The notes beneath the pieces are model-generated. The model was not told the DNA's origin. It did no database searches and was given only the letters and a program-made list of their open reading frames with translations. The position numbers and the translations under genes are program-made. Below, piece after piece: positions 43,174 to 55,440 of a stretch of 64,000 nucleotides of DNA (the stretch's first letter is position 1; the number at the start of each line of letters is the position of its first letter). Source of the stretch: Perkinsus olseni (lineage: Eukaryota; Perkinsozoa; Perkinsida). The DNA is taken from positions 1-64,000 of the forward strand of contig JABANN010000100.1 in assembly GCA_013115125.1 (NCBI GenBank), written 5' to 3'.

Positions 43174-45931
43174 TCACTGGTACGGATAGGCCTCCAAATG
43201 CCGGGAGGTATCATAATCTGCAATAAAAACGCCCGCTGTGGGATTCGAACCAGGAACCTTTTGATTACCCATTGGTAGCAAGTTTCTGGACTTGAAGACG
43301 TCCTGGAAGCGGTTCATGAACCAATTAAAGGACTTGCACTGCAACTCCTGTCGAAGCGCCTTCCTCTTCGTGACATCTCCCATACCGCCCAAAACCTTGT
43401 AGGCGTGCTCATCAGTTTGGTAGTATCTGAGCATACCATAATTTCCCCAAATCATAACTCATCCAATATAATAATCTACCTGTCCTTCCACTCGTCAAAC
43501 CATACTTCCACGGTACCTGGCAGAGCAGCTAAACCGTCACGCGCCACGAAATTCAGGATTTTACGAATCTTGTTGACATAGACTGTGGTGTCGTTAACCT
43601 TGTAGGGGAACTTCGGCCGGAAAAGATGCGCCACTCGGCTGTCCCGGGCCACAACTATCTCGCCGCCGCACATCCAAACTCGAACCTGGCAAGTCACAAA
43701 ATATGAGCAGCTTCGCTCCGCCGCAAACACTATTATCATTACTGATTGCTCAATATTCTCAGCGCCATAGAGGAGCATGTCGTAGTCATACTCACCAGAC
43801 TCATGCCACCACTTCTTAGTAATAGCGTAGAGGCCACCACTCATCACAGGGACCTAAAGAGAAAAATACCTCAACCGCCATGCCATAGACCCCGGTTCGA
43901 TTCCCAGCCGAGTCATCGTACCTCATCGTTGCCGTCTTCAAACCAATCGAATTGCAATCCCCAGTCAAACATCATCTTAGCGCCGGGCTCATCGCCGAGA
44001 ACCTGCGAGACTCATCTTCCTCGACCGATGCTCATCTCCCGGCGACTCTATCAGTTCCTGACCACCCCTGCGGTATTCGATTCAACGTCTCCCGCCCACC
44101 AATGGCGTACTAAATTCGTTAGTCAACAAGATGATGATGGATCGTCGTCCAAGTCGAGAGTACCAGTACATGTAGGTCTCGGTCCAAGGGCAGCTCATCG
44201 CGGGAATTACGGTGTGGCTACAGACCCAAAATTCATCCCAATATCGCCGATTTACGAATTTGCAGACACAATACTAGTCGAATACCAAACCTTCCAAGAA
44301 TCGTCCTCACCTCCCAGGTTTCCCCGTCCAGTCGAGGTATAAGCGGCACCACCAGCCGCTTGTAGTTCTCGTTGGTGTTCCTGAACATCGGCCTCTCCCA
44401 ACCAGGAGCGGGCTTAACATGGCAGTCCAGGAACATCACCTGAAGACGACGACCAACAACAATTTCGTGGCGCAGTGAAAAATAATATTAATCAGTTTCT
44501 ATCGAGCTGCATCACGATGAGGGAATGGTGTGGTATGCACGGGCAGCCGAGTGCCTCCTCCCCAAGTACCATATCCCCAACAGCAGCATTGGCACCAGCC
44601 ATCCGAGCTCTGATCAGACCCTGCGACTTCTCATGTCGAATGAGACGAACCTAAGGAACGGTCGTCAGGACGGGAGGCCGATATGACCGGCAGACCCATT
44701 TCGCAAAAAAAGACGTCTCCGGCGAGCATCCGTGATGGTCAGCATTGCTACACAAGATTAAGGACGCCGCCGGAGATAGCGGCGTCCTCCACTTGAAGAA
44801 GGCAAATATGATTGTCAATTTCTGATCCTGGCTGGTGATGATGGAGCGAGTTCGACGGAAAATGGGTTTAACGAGCTAAGACGTATAATACGCAGTATGA
44901 TCTACTGGAGGAGCGGTACGAACTCTGAGGTAAAACTAAGGGGGAATGAGTTACTAATGTAAGACGAAAAAGACCACCAGCGGAAAATCTTTCACCTCTG
45001 TTTTTGACAAGGTAAACTTTTCAAGCGTCGTCCTAGGAGTCGAGAAATGTATGGTACTACCTTATCCCGATATTCCGCCAGGAGGGGCTCCATCGGAGGG
45101 ATCGATCCATCGTCTACTAAAATAATCTCCTTCAGGCGACGGCTAGGGGTATTTTTAATGATAGAGTCCACGGTACCTGACAAAGGACGCATCTTTCACA
45201 CCTGTGACATGCAAGGGTCGACCTCCTACGATAAAGATATTTATGCTCATTCCTTCCGACTAGTACGATACTCATCGTCTGGATGTGTCTCGGCCAGTGG
45301 AGGGACTCGGGTCCGCCGGGGGGCGTCCAGAGGGGCGCGAAGGAAGTCGGGGGCTCCGAGGAGATGAGCAGCCGATGGGCCCACTCGTCAGCAGCGCTCG
45401 ACATCAGTATGGACGACTGAAGGCCCAGGATAACGGCCAGGAGGAAGGGGTATGGGACTGAGAGAGAGGAATCTTTAGGTTGAGCTGGGAAGATACAGAA
45501 CAGGTCAACACCGATGCCGTCCGTCCCATCTTACTGGTCGGCTTTCTGAGCTTATCATCCTCCGACTTGTTCCAATGCATGGCCAGCATGACATAGGGCG
45601 ACACTGCGGCCAGCAGGAGTGCCAATCCTCCCGTAACGCCACCTTCGACCTTAGATTCATCCGACAGCTCCACCGAGGAAAGACCGACTCGGTCCTCGAC
45701 AGGCAGACCACCGGCAGCCACCGGCGTTGATAGCCACCACTCCCTCAGCCACATCTTCCAGGCCCACACCAACAGCATCGGCACCGACGGAAGGAGAAGG
45801 CGCACTATCAGCTCTCTGGGCGAACTGATGAACTGCGTTGCATCTTCAATGGGCGACGACCTAGCACCGCGACGACCGTCCGCAGCAGCAGTGGCCTTAT
45901 GACCGCGAGTTCTACGAGTTGTGGGTGGCAT
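43174..45931 (-). CDS. Polypeptide N-acetylgalactosaminyltransferase (GT27)
   Basis: Starts mucin-type O-glycosylation in the Golgi. From ATG 45931 a basic N-terminus leads to hydrophobic segments (VRLLLPSVPMLLVWAW, LALLLAAVSPYVMLA, YPFLLAVILGLQSS), more than the single anchor of animal enzymes. The catalytic domain has TMSIVLVGRNE, TVDSIIKNTPSRRLKEIILV then DDGS, LIRHEKSQGLIRARMAGAN, MFLDCHVKPAPGWERP (DxH metal site), FDWGLQFDWF, VPVMSGGLYAITKKWW, LYGAENIEQSVRVWMCGG, VEVWFDEWKDRYY, and CKSFNWFM. It ends soon after at 43174, so no ricin-type lectin domain is present. Introns: 45458-45534 (B), 43854-43921 (C, antisense), 43517-43564 (A), 43218-43268 (C), near 43684-43740 (D), and a composite E+A intron near 44448-44585. 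Confidence 0.93.
43218..43268 (-). repeat. Family C introner, sense, in GalNAcT
   Basis: A 51-nt intron: GTAATCAAAAGGTTCCTGGT, TCGAATCCCACAGCGGGC, ending TTATTGCAG. T-arm with B box. Confidence 0.85.
43517..43564 (-). repeat. Family A introner in GalNAcT
   Basis: A 48-nt intron containing GAATTTCGTGGCGCGTGACG in gene sense. It joins VNKI-R to TVEVWFDEW. Confidence 0.88.
43854..43921 (-). repeat. Family C introner, antisense, in GalNAcT
   Basis: A 68-nt intron. The B box CCGGTTCGATTCCCAG reads on the plus strand, opposite to the gene. It joins EDGNDE to VPVMSGGLY. Confidence 0.82.
44761..44787. repeat. GC-rich hairpin
   Basis: GGACGCCGC / GCGGCGTCC arms around an 8-nt loop. It lies in a GalNAcT intron. 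Confidence 0.75.
45458..45534 (-). repeat. Family B introner, sense, in GalNAcT
   Basis: A 77-nt intron: TTGACCTGTTCTGTATCTTC then CCAGCTCAACCTAAAGATTC, ending CTCTCTCAG. It joins LRKPT to IPYPFLLAV. Confidence 0.85.
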
Positions 45932-46149
45932 GGTATTATCAGTGATATAAAAAGTAAAACCTATGCCTGGGGAGAGGACGGGGTCGAGAATGATTTCGGG
46001 GCATCTACCCGAAGGAAAGATGGTGATTCTGTTATCACCCTGCTTCAACCTATGATATGCCGACAGGAAGCGCTATGGGACGGGAAAATTGCGACTCCAG
46101 TGCTTTGAGAAGCCGGGGAAGTAACTAGCGCAGTTTGGTTTTTTCGCTT

Positions 46150-46192
46150 CACAAGGTCCCAGGTTCGATTCCCACAGCTGTCATTTCTACGT
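46150..46192 (+). repeat. tRNA 3'-half element (family C), intergenic
   Basis: AAGGTCCCAGGTTCGATTCC with flanking CACAGCTGTC. It lies between the divergent GalNAcT and Sec16-like starts. Confidence 0.6.
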
Positions 46193-46253
46193 CCAATATA
46201 TCCCCGGATCGAATTGTTCACTCATAACCCGCGTATTAGTTTGTGTTGTTATT

Positions 46254-49200
46254 ATGGCTTCCTGGCTTGCCCGACTGAGCGGGAAATCATCGTCAGAAGA
46301 GGAAGAGGAGCCAGCAACAGTGGCCCATATGGGCGGGGCCAACACAATGTAACCAGTATCCTTAGGTCGACCGCGTATGATACGGAATAGGTCAGGATAT
46401 GTGCCATCTCGCTAAGGTACTATGATGAAAAACGTAAACGATGGGTAGAACGAGGTAAAGAGGATGAGGTTGACGACGAAGAGGAATTGGGGCCGCCGCC
46501 TATGGCCTTCACCAAACGAGAAGTAAGCGTCACCACTACCTCTCCTGCTGTTGAGTATTTTCCCTTCTCATCAGACCCCAGCGGATATCGCCGCGGCGAC
46601 GGGCAGCAACGATTTCATGGCGCAGATGACGCGACCAGTGGCACTCGGGTCAGGTAGGAGCAGCAGTAAGGAGACTCTATTTTCCTATTTGGAATCTCAG
46701 CCCGATCCCGGTACGTCGACCCCTTTGCGAGCATGGGTGCAGGCCCTTCCAAGTCATCCTCGTCATCGTCATCAGTCCAGAAGGAGCCGCCGAAGCTCTT
46801 GCCGGCCCCGAACCCGTTCGGTGGTAACTTCGTGTGAGTTCTTTAGTAGATGGGAGATCAAATGCAGGTCTGCTGCCGGGGCCACCAGTGCTTGCTGAAG
46901 AGAAGCCGTCCGAAGGAGGCGAGGAAAAGGCAGTGTCCTCGCCCATACCACCGGACGATGACAAGCAAGGCCAGGAGGTACTGCTGGGGCTGATGGCGCA
47001 TCGGCTAGGTCGCGTCTTTGCAGTCAATCGCAAGCCCGTCCGGAACGAAGCTGGCCGAGTCGTCATCTTCCCAAGCATTGGATGAGGATCGACCAGCAGA
47101 AGGCGCACCTCCTCCTCCTGCTGCGCTTTTTAAGGTGAGTTGCTTCTTGCGTCACCCTTTCTTGGATGGGTGGGTCGAAGCTCAACCATCACAATACAAC
47201 CAGAGTGGAATACGACCTAAAGTTGGCCAGAAATCGTCTTTGGAAGCGCTTCGTTCCGGGGCCTAATTTTGAACTATCGAGGCTGCGTGAATATTATATT
47301 GGTAACTGCTGGTAGTCCAGGCGGAGACAACTGAGAGCGGCAAATTGTAAATCTTAACAGAACAGAAAAACAGTGGCGATGGGTGGCGGGTTCGAAGCTT
47401 GCCCGGGGAGAAAGTGACTTGGGGGACGTCAGCTCGATCGCGCTGTCATTCTGCCGCTCCTTCGTGAGAGTAGTACGGCTTCAACTCAACCCCACACATC
47501 CGAAGCCGTGATGGGGTGGGCGACGGGGCCATAGGGCTCATTTGCAAGCTTGGCTCGTCTTGGGGTCATGCCGGTCTTCTTTCTCACTCTTCACGAGAAT
47601 CAGCGTACATTGGAGCGTCCAACGTAGCTCGGTGGTTGCTTTCGTGGAGCTCCACGATCGTCCCCCGGCTTTGTAGACGGGAATGTTTCTCAGGCGCCGC
47701 CGGTGGAGGCTGAGGAGGATCGATCAAAGAAAGCTGAGGTGAGTGACTGCAATTTTGTGGCGCGCGACAAACCTTTAAATTGAGGCCTGACTATGATGTT
47801 TGGGATAACCTGCGTTTTTCGTCCGATGGTTGAATTTAGGTGGGAACTCCTCAGAGCCCCTTAAAAGTGACCGGGAATGTCATCCCAGCAGCAGAGGTAA
47901 ATAACAGCGTCGTCGGGAGTATCTTTCTTGTAATCTTCCGCGTGCGCAACTGGGAGTGTTTAGGCGTCCGACTCTCCGGTTACGCTGCAGCAGTCGGTGT
48001 TGCCTCCTCCGCCGCCGCCCTCGAAAAGCCACGAGAAATTCGACACGCCAGAGGAGCCTTTGAGCAGTCTTAGCAATTCATCAACGCCTGATGGTGGCGT
48101 TGAGAAAAAGCAAGAGAGCAAGATTGAGCAAGAGAAGCCGAAATCGGAGAGTGAGGATGTGTGGGAGCCTCCTGCCTGGGGTCAAGAGCCTGCTTCGACT
48201 CCTGCCGTTGATGCTGAGCTTGACTATGATGGAATTTTGGGTGACTCGTCATGGGAGGCAGAAGACAGCGGCAACGCTGTGCAGAGCAGTGGACTTCGGG
48301 AAAGGGAAGCGGACGTGCCGGACAGTCCAGCGGTCTTCTCGAGCGAGAAAGCGGCGGCAGCAGCATCCCCTTTGAAGGTGAAACTAGGCGGAGCGAAGCG
48401 ATTATTATTTGGGTATTTTCAGGCACCTAGTCCGGCTGGGGAGGATATCGGATGGGGAGCGTTGTTATCTAATGATGAATGGGGAGAACAGGAAAAGGAT
48501 TGGACGATGGTGGCTGGAGGGAGAGATGACAGTAGGAGTATCTTAGGTTGAAGCGGGGTGATTGTGGAACAGGTCACAGCCGCGAAGAGGAGGAAGGCCC
48601 GAAGACGGCCCAAACGCCACGTAATTTTCCGCTGTTCACCACCGTGAAAGATGCGCCCTTCCGCTCAGACTCTCCCTCGCCGTCTCCCCTACCCGCGCCC
48701 GCGATACCACTGGATTCACGGCTCGCCGCTGAAGAGAAGGAATGGGAATTGATGACGGAAGGTACTACGAAGAGGGGCGAAATTGGCTTGTCTAAAGTGC
48801 GCAGACGACGGAGTTTTGTCGAGAGTTAACTGCCGGGCTAGCGATTGGTAGGGGCCGCGTCAGATGCGAACGCTTCCCATGAGAAGGCGTCTCTTGAGGG
48901 GACAGACGGGCGACCAGGAGCTACTCCAGTAGAGGCAGCAACGGAGCAGGTGGAGGTTGATGGAGTGGCTGATACTGGGACTGATGCCGCCGGGAAGGAG
49001 GAGCAGAAGTCGGTGGATGATGGTAGGAGAGGGGACGGCCGATAACTCGGGAATGAGGCGTCCGTCGGGTAGAGTCGACGCCGTTGGAGCCAGTCGCGGC
49101 TTCGGGAGTAGAGGCCGAAGCTGCGGCACAACCGATGATTTCTGTTAAAGAACCGGAGACTCAGAAGTCGGCTGAGAAGGAGGAAGGTAGTAGTTGGCCG

Positions 49201-50030
49201 GGGGTCTTGAGGGTATTCCAAGATTTGTGGTGGTTGGCGGAGGAGTGGTATGGACGTTTGTGTATTATTGTTCAGCCCCCGCCAGTGTTGAGGACCACGA
49301 ACGATCTAACTCTATCGATTTCTTCGATGAAATTTTGGGAGGCGATTCGCCTAAGGAGTCGCCCGAGGCCGACAAGGTTGAATCTGAGCCCACCTCGGCC
49401 GACAAGAGAGAGGATCTTGTTCAAGGTGAGCGACGGGAGTCTAGTAGTTCCATTCTCGCAGCTTGTGTCTTGGCATGCCTTCAACTCTGCTCGGTCCGTC
49501 GACCTCTGCGTCCTTGCCTTTGTCGGTGATTGCCACTTTCGTCTTCCATTCTACTATGACAAGACCGATATCAAAGGCTTTTTCAGCTGCCGAACTCTCG
49601 CCGATCGCCGCTTCTCCTGCACTCCTCATACCACCACCGTTGCCACCAAAGGCACCGAAGGCGCTTTCTGAAGGGATCAGGAAATCGTCTGGCAGCAGCG
49701 TGGGCTCCCCGGAAGAAGATTCGACAGGTGAGAGGGTGCTGTTAACTAGGTCGAGTGGATGGTGGTCCGGTCGTAGGGGAGCACGGATCGGCTACTCCCC
49801 GCGTCGCTGAGGCGGCAAGCATTGCTCCGACGAGGGCTCCTTGGGGGAGGGAGGATGAGTTGCATGAGGGAGGAGTCAGCAGACAGAGGAGCGCATCAGG
49901 TAGAGCGGAGCGAAGCGGTTTTTGAATGGCATTTTTCGTGCTAAGACATTGTCTTGCTACCACTGGCTGGCAGCGGTTGTGATGGTCCTGCCAAAAGTGA
50001 GATTAATCGTCCGCCTCCATCACCAGGTGA
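46254..50030 (+). CDS. Sec16-like protein (C-terminal-type, approximate model)
   Basis: From ATG 46254: ASWLARLSGKSSSEEEEE, then after intron 46349-46395 RYYDEKRKRWVERGKEDE, a Pro-rich stretch, and RSRYVDPFASMGAG. This series (W-x-x-x-LSGK, Y/V-D-E-K-K-W-V, R-Y-V-D) is the conserved C-terminal block of Sec16, the COPII exit-site scaffold. No ACE1 solenoid precedes it. Downstream exons to about 50030 are acidic and Pro/Ser-rich (DVWEPPAWGQEPASTP, VNNED-type WGALLSNDEWGEQEKDW) and are assigned to the same gene by continuity. Introns include 48378-48422 (D), 48532-48579 (B antisense), one near 47742-47830 (A) and one near 49900-49970 (D). Exon edges after 46850 are provisional. Confidence 0.55.
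46349..46395 (+). repeat. Family B introner, antisense, in the Sec16-like gene
   Basis: A 47-nt intron: GTAACCAGTATCCTTAGGTC, GATACGGAATAGGTCAG. Both B halves appear inverted. Confidence 0.8.
48378..48422 (+). repeat. Family D introner in the Sec16-like gene
   Basis: A 45-nt intron: GTGAAACTAGGCGGAGCGAA, GCG, ending GGGTATTTTCAG. Confidence 0.8.
48532..48579 (+). repeat. Family B introner, antisense, second copy
   Basis: A 48-nt intron: GTAGGAGTATCTTAGGTTGA, AGCGGGGTG, GTGGAACAGGTCACAG. Confidence 0.8.
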
Positions 50031-50439
50031 GAGAGAAAATGGGCGAATTATTCCGGTCCTTCTAGGAAAGTGGGGTATTTTTTCCTGTCAGTTCACTCTC
50101 CCCGAGTATCTTTGGACCGTTCGTATCGCGCCCGGATAGTTGACCACAGCAAAAGGATACAATCCTTGGAAGAACGGATGTAGTAGACGGCGACTCGGTC
50201 ATAACAGCCCGGAGGGGCGGTGGACCTCTCCGCAGGACACGAGGGGAGAGAAGTCAGGAAACCGAAAATTCTGTCGGGAGCAGATCGAGCAGTTGAGAAG
50301 TTTCTGACGTTGGCGAACTCAGAGAGAAGCTTACAGTGCATCGTCTTGGGCGTCCTGGGGTCGAGACAGTCACAAATGGCGCTTAAAATTCTGTATTGTA
50401 ACTTCTGTTCTCATCTTTCGCTTCGATAACTCTCTGTCG

Positions 50440-52743
50440 ATGGTTGATGGCAGCATTATTATTCTCATCAGGCTTGTGTTGACTAGGTCCGAGGAGAGGA
50501 AGGCCTTCGACGATTACCTGAAGGAGAACTCTGATACGATCGCGCAGTTGCAGGCGAAGCTGTCTGACATGAGCACAGCCTTGGAAGCGCAGAAGGCAGC
50601 GAATGCCGAGTTGCACGGGAAGGTGGAAGAACAGCAAAAACGATTGGACGAAGTGACGGAGGAACAGAGGAAGCAGAAGGAGGCTGTGGAGGGGGTCACT
50701 CAGCAGGTAGGGGCGAGTGGTTCTCTCAGTTGAAGGGGGCTGATTGTTGCTTTGCTCCGCTCAGACAGCCGAGTTGTCTTCCACTGTCGCTGCCAAGTCC
50801 ATCGGGGCCGCGGCAGATGGGGAGGAGTTGGACCCAGAGAGCAGCATCAAGGATCTGCCGGATTTCGTCCGGACGCGCGACCGCGAGGACATCCTCGCAT
50901 TTGTGCAGAACCTCCTCAAGGCGAAAAAGAAGCAGGAGACGATGGTGGGTGGCTAATTTCGTGGCGCGCGGTCATACTTCGTGCTCTGTCCGTTCAGTAT
51001 CAATCCCGTCTCGAGTCTGGCTCGGTGTACTCGCAGAGGTCTCGGTCTATGATGGCACGGAATGGACGACAGTATCTGCAGCAATTGGATTCCTCCTCGC
51101 CGGCCTCATCCATCAGTCGAGCCCAGAGAACAGGGAGCGCGAATAAGTGACGACACGAGATGCTTCGCTCCGCCGGAGATCTGACCATTTTCAGGCGACA
51201 GAAGCCGAACAGCAGCAGAACGTACGGCTCGGCCTCCCAGGCTTATCCCGCACGATCCTTCCATCGGCTTATGGAGGAATATGATAGCGATGATGATGGC
51301 CTCGGGACTGGAAGGGATAACATTATGCGCTCCCCTGCCGAGGTCTCGCAGTTCGATCTGAATGACAGTCGGTTGTCTGATGTCAACAGCAATTCTGGTA
51401 CGTCAGCCAGTTGGGTGTCTGGGGCCTGGGCTGCTTTACAGTCGTGATTTCTGTGTCCAAGACTTGGACTCCAAGTGAATCGTGATTGTTTCCCTCAGGT
51501 TTGATTGCCCGACTGGAGTATCTCTCGAATCACTGTCGCTACACTGTGCCGTCCTTCGCGAGTAGAGAGGAGGCTGAGGCAGCCAAGAGGACTCTGGAGG
51601 AAGCTGCTGCTTCGACTGATGCGATGGTGGGGTCCGCATTTGCGAAGGTAAAATGACAGGTGCAGGGATCGAACCCGGGATTGGCGCTTCTGAGCAGACT
51701 ATGGAAGTCATATCGTTCTCATGGGATTCCTCAACTCTGCCGCAGAGTCCCTTGATATCTAAGGCGACTCTTTCCAAGGCGTTCTCGTGTATGCCAGGAA
51801 AGCTGGACGAGGTAGGGTCATCCCTCAGCGTGTGTCCATACCAAATTTCCTCTGAATCATGGCAGTTGTTGAAGTCGTCTACGAGATCGCCTTTGTCCGT
51901 CGAAATGCAGCAGCAAGTGAGAGCTATGCTTGGTGCCATGTGGAACCTCACCCTCAACGAAGATTCTCACGACAATCCGATACTCGCTGAAGGTAGCCTC
52001 ACGATAACCGTCACTGCGCCACTTAATTCACCTTTCTTCAGGCTCGAGCCTCCTGCCCAGTTTGGTCCAGGTCTTAGCCCGATATTCAATCGACGATCGG
52101 CAGATTTGCAAGAACGCTTGTGGCCTCTTACTGACACTCATGACCAACGACAGCAAGGTGAGTGCCTCGGCCTGCTTAGGTCCCTTCGCTTGACTTTGGA
52201 AAAGTTGTCGCCGTTACTTGAAGCTTGTGACGCTTTAAGATTGTAACGCTGAATGATAGAGACTCCTGTGGACCACTGTTCAGTATCGAATTGTTCTGCA
52301 TATTTCTCAAATGTCTTTCCCTTATAGTTGTATTCTCATGAAGTAAATCGTTCTTATTAGATCTCTCTTACAGTAGATGATATAGTGTCCCTTCTTTCAG
52401 CTTTGTCGTGACTTCCTGGCGATCGACGGAGGCCTCAGCGTCCTCACTTCGGTCTTGCGGACGCACAAGTTCGAACAGGAAGATGCGGCGACCGAACAGG
52501 TGAATTCGTCGCGTGACCACTCTTATTACACAGTTCTCCTCCTTAGGCTCTGCAGTGCATTTTTCTACTCGCGACGGTGGTTCCAGACTGTCGAGCCACC
52601 ATCGGAAGCCAAATCGACCGATTTACTTTGGACCGTTTGCAGGGCATCAGGCACGCTTCGAGGTTGAGGGACATATTATTTCGGCCTACCAAGACCAAGG
52701 CAGCCAGCAACCGATAGTTGGATGTGGGGAGAGGCTTCAATGA
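50440..52743 (+). CDS. Coiled-coil protein with ARM-like C-terminus (approximate model)
   Basis: Exons encode a long coiled coil (FDDYLKENSDTIAQLQAKL, VEEQQKRLDEVTEEQRKQKE), an acidic linker (DPESSIKDLPDFVRTRDRED), a Ser/Arg-rich part, RLEYLSNHCRYTVPSFASRE, then ARM/HEAT-like helices (QQQVRAMLGAMWNLTLNEDS; CRDFLAIDGGLSVLTSVLRT). The last segment resembles the Fes1/HspBP1/Sil1 exchange-factor solenoid, but only loosely. Introns include 50701-50762 (D-like), 50945-50997 (A), 51648-51697 (C antisense) and 51994-52042 (A antisense). It may be one gene with the Sec16-like exons upstream or separate; ends are uncertain. Confidence 0.4.
50945..50997 (+). repeat. Family A introner
   Basis: A 53-nt intron: GTGGGTGGCTAATTTCGTGG, CGCGCGGTC, ending TCCGTTCAG. 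Confidence 0.82.
51648..51697 (+). repeat. Family C introner, antisense
   Basis: A 50-nt intron: GTAAAATGACAGGTGCAGGG, ATCGAACCCGGG, ending TGAGCAG. The B box reads on the minus strand. Confidence 0.78.
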
Positions 52744-52999
52744 ACCATTGCGCGGCTGTAAACTGTGTTTTTTACTTCACCCTGCCCCTTCGGGGCCACT
52801 GACCATACGGTGTCTCTCATTGCCAATTTCTTGTGTCCAGTAAATGGTAGCGGCCTCCGTCGTGATCGTCCCGGATATAAGGTTGACGTATGGGGGTGTC
52901 GCTCAAAGGTTGAGCCTCAACTTTGTCCAGAAGTTAATCAGTCCGACGCGTAGCTACGTTCTTGGAGGCTCCAACTTGAGGCCCTTTCTTTTCTTTGCT

Positions 53000-55440
53000 A
53001 TTCCTGCATGGCCGTGACGCCTCGGCGTGTCGTAGGCCACTTGAGTAACGAGAGCTCCACTAAGTGGAGTCCACTTTTACTCGAGCCCTACACTCGAGCT
53101 GATGATAACGAGATTTCGCGGCGCAGTCCCTGACAGGGCCAAAAACACGGTGTTTATTTTTGAGCGTAATTTCTTCAGTATGGAAGGTCAGCGTCGAGCT
53201 ACTCAGAGCACCTATAGTACGTTTCGAAAGCCTCATGCTCGGACAGCACAGGGCGCCCTCCGGTCATGGCTTTCGCCTGCCATAGTTATAGAATATCCCT
53301 CCACTGTTTTGTCTCCGCGTACCACTAAGAAGAGTTATTACGCTCTGTAGGCTTTGCCGTCAGTGCTGGCCGAAGGTGCCATTCAAAGACAGCATTTGCA
53401 ATCACATCATGGCATGCCACTCCATTACCACCGAAGCAGTCGATAAGCTTTATCGCTCGAAGGGATGAGTTATGAGCGGAGCACAGCAAGTAGCAACAGG
53501 CACATCGAAGTCACGGAGTACGGACTCTGCATGCAAGCGATGCGTTATTTCATCTCTCATCTGCTGCTCTGCTAGGAATGCATTTTGATCTGCTGAGCAG
53601 CCGTGGGATGTCCCTCGATTGTCTAGCCAGTATTTCGCACCCTGGTTACATTACTCGCTTCGACTGTGAGGAATCTTCACAGAACTCGTTTCGGAGTCAT
53701 ACTGTCTGGTACTGTCTGGTTTCATTCTCCCACGGAAATTATATTATAAGGGGAGCCTTATTTTACAACGAACTTTGGTGGCAGTGAGGGAAAGCCACTC
53801 AAGGACTACTTCAGTACGTCACACGATGGTTCCGGTACACCATATCATATGGTCCAGAAAACCGTATCAAGGGAGGATATGGTCCATATGCTCTCTTGGT
53901 ACGGTTTTCTGTTGAAGGACCAAAATTCGGACTCTGAGCATACGGACGGTCTCCAGCTCCGGCGACACTCCGGGAAGAAAACAGTGTTTTTGCTGAAGCG
54001 AAGAATGGGTGTACTTAAGCAATCTGAAGGAGAGCTTAGTTGGAGAGCGAAGCAAAGGCGATTGAGCCCCTCAATTTGAGGACAACACCTCATCAGCTGT
54101 TCCCATGGCAAGAGCCAAATTGACGCAGCTGTCGTCCAAAGAAGGCTGAGGGAGTACGGAAGGTTCAGCTTCAATTTCATCATAAGCGAAAATAGTTTCA
54201 TTCTTCCGGATCGTAAGTCGTTCAAGATTCGCGGATGCAGCCGTTTAAAGTCTGTTCGATTGACGTCGCTAAAGTAATCTGAGGATTTTCAAACGTTTCT
54301 TCTATTTTGATCGTTTTAAACAATTCGTTTTTGCGAACGAGGATTTTGTTATCCACGGTTTAGGGTGAATATGTTCGGCCTGATTCTTCCATGACATTTC
54401 CTCATCGTTGTCTCTACCTCGGGTGGATCCCTTTCTCGAGTGACTCGAGTCGGGTCCGATCGAGGGTACTATCCTCAGGGTAGTCTACCCTGGGTAGATG
54501 ATTCATCGGCCTAGGCCAATCGGACCGACGCCTACCTACTTTTTTAGGACCGCTCGGTTTCTTTCCTGTTCTTGCACGTCGTGCAGTGCGCGACTCGAGT
54601 AACGCCAGCTCAACAGCACTTCAAGAGTTTTTCCTTGAGCTGCGATTGACAGTAGCAAGAGCCTGCGTCGCAGGCCCTGCGACACATGCCCTATGTCACG
54701 CACAGTATTTCTTAGAGACTTCCGCGACTAGAGAAGACAGCCGTGTACCCCCTAAATACTATACTCATATATTTAAATTAACGCAAAGAGTTTCAGTTCG
54801 ATGGTAAAACTAGTGATGCCCAGAATGAACGGCTACCGGATTCGTAATATTGATACCGATGATAACCTCAGCGCAACATTGTTGCTGATATCGATGTTGC
54901 TACAATGTCACAAAACCGGCAAATCAATTGCTCTAGTCTGACAGTAGCGAAGAAACGGCGAATTTGTAGTTGCTCCTTTCCGGAGAGGAATCAACGGCGT
55001 AGTTGATAGTTGCTGCTTCGAACGCAGCAAATGCTGCGATTGTCGTATCGGCACTATAACCAAGGAACTGCTCTTCAAGGAAGTACCGTTACGGTACCAT
55101 GAGGTACCTACGGTAGGTACCATAAGGGAAAAACTTCGTCTTATAACTGGAGAGGAGCTCAGGAGCGTGAGCCTTACGCTCCTTAAGGCTTACGTTTTAA
55201 GAACCTTACGCCGTAAGGTACTTAACGTCCTTCGCTGAAGACTTCAGCCTGAAGTGGGGGACTTGAGGTCCTTGAGCAGGCGATCCTCAACGTTCTTCGT
55301 TGAAGACTTCAGCCTGCAGTGGGGGACTTAAGGTCGTCCAGCAGGCGATCCTCAACGTTCTTCGTTGAAGACTTCAACGCAGAACGTCAAGACTTCAATA
55401 CTTCAACTTGAAGTGGGGGACTTGAGGTCCTTGAGCAGGC
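53000..55440. repeat. Palindrome- and tandem-repeat-rich, gene-poor region
   Basis: Many short inverted repeats: CTCCACTAAGTGGAG (about 53053), an imperfect palindrome of about 57 nt centred near 53884 with ends CAGAAAACCGTA / TACGGTTTTCTG, CTCGAGTGACTCGAG-type patches near 54435, TACCCTGGGTA near 54489, and GGTACCTACGGTAGGTACC near 55104. A unit of about 78 nt (GACTTCAGCCTGAAGTGGGG..., ending GCAGGCG) occurs about three times at 55228-55442. No gene is supported. Confidence 0.7.
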
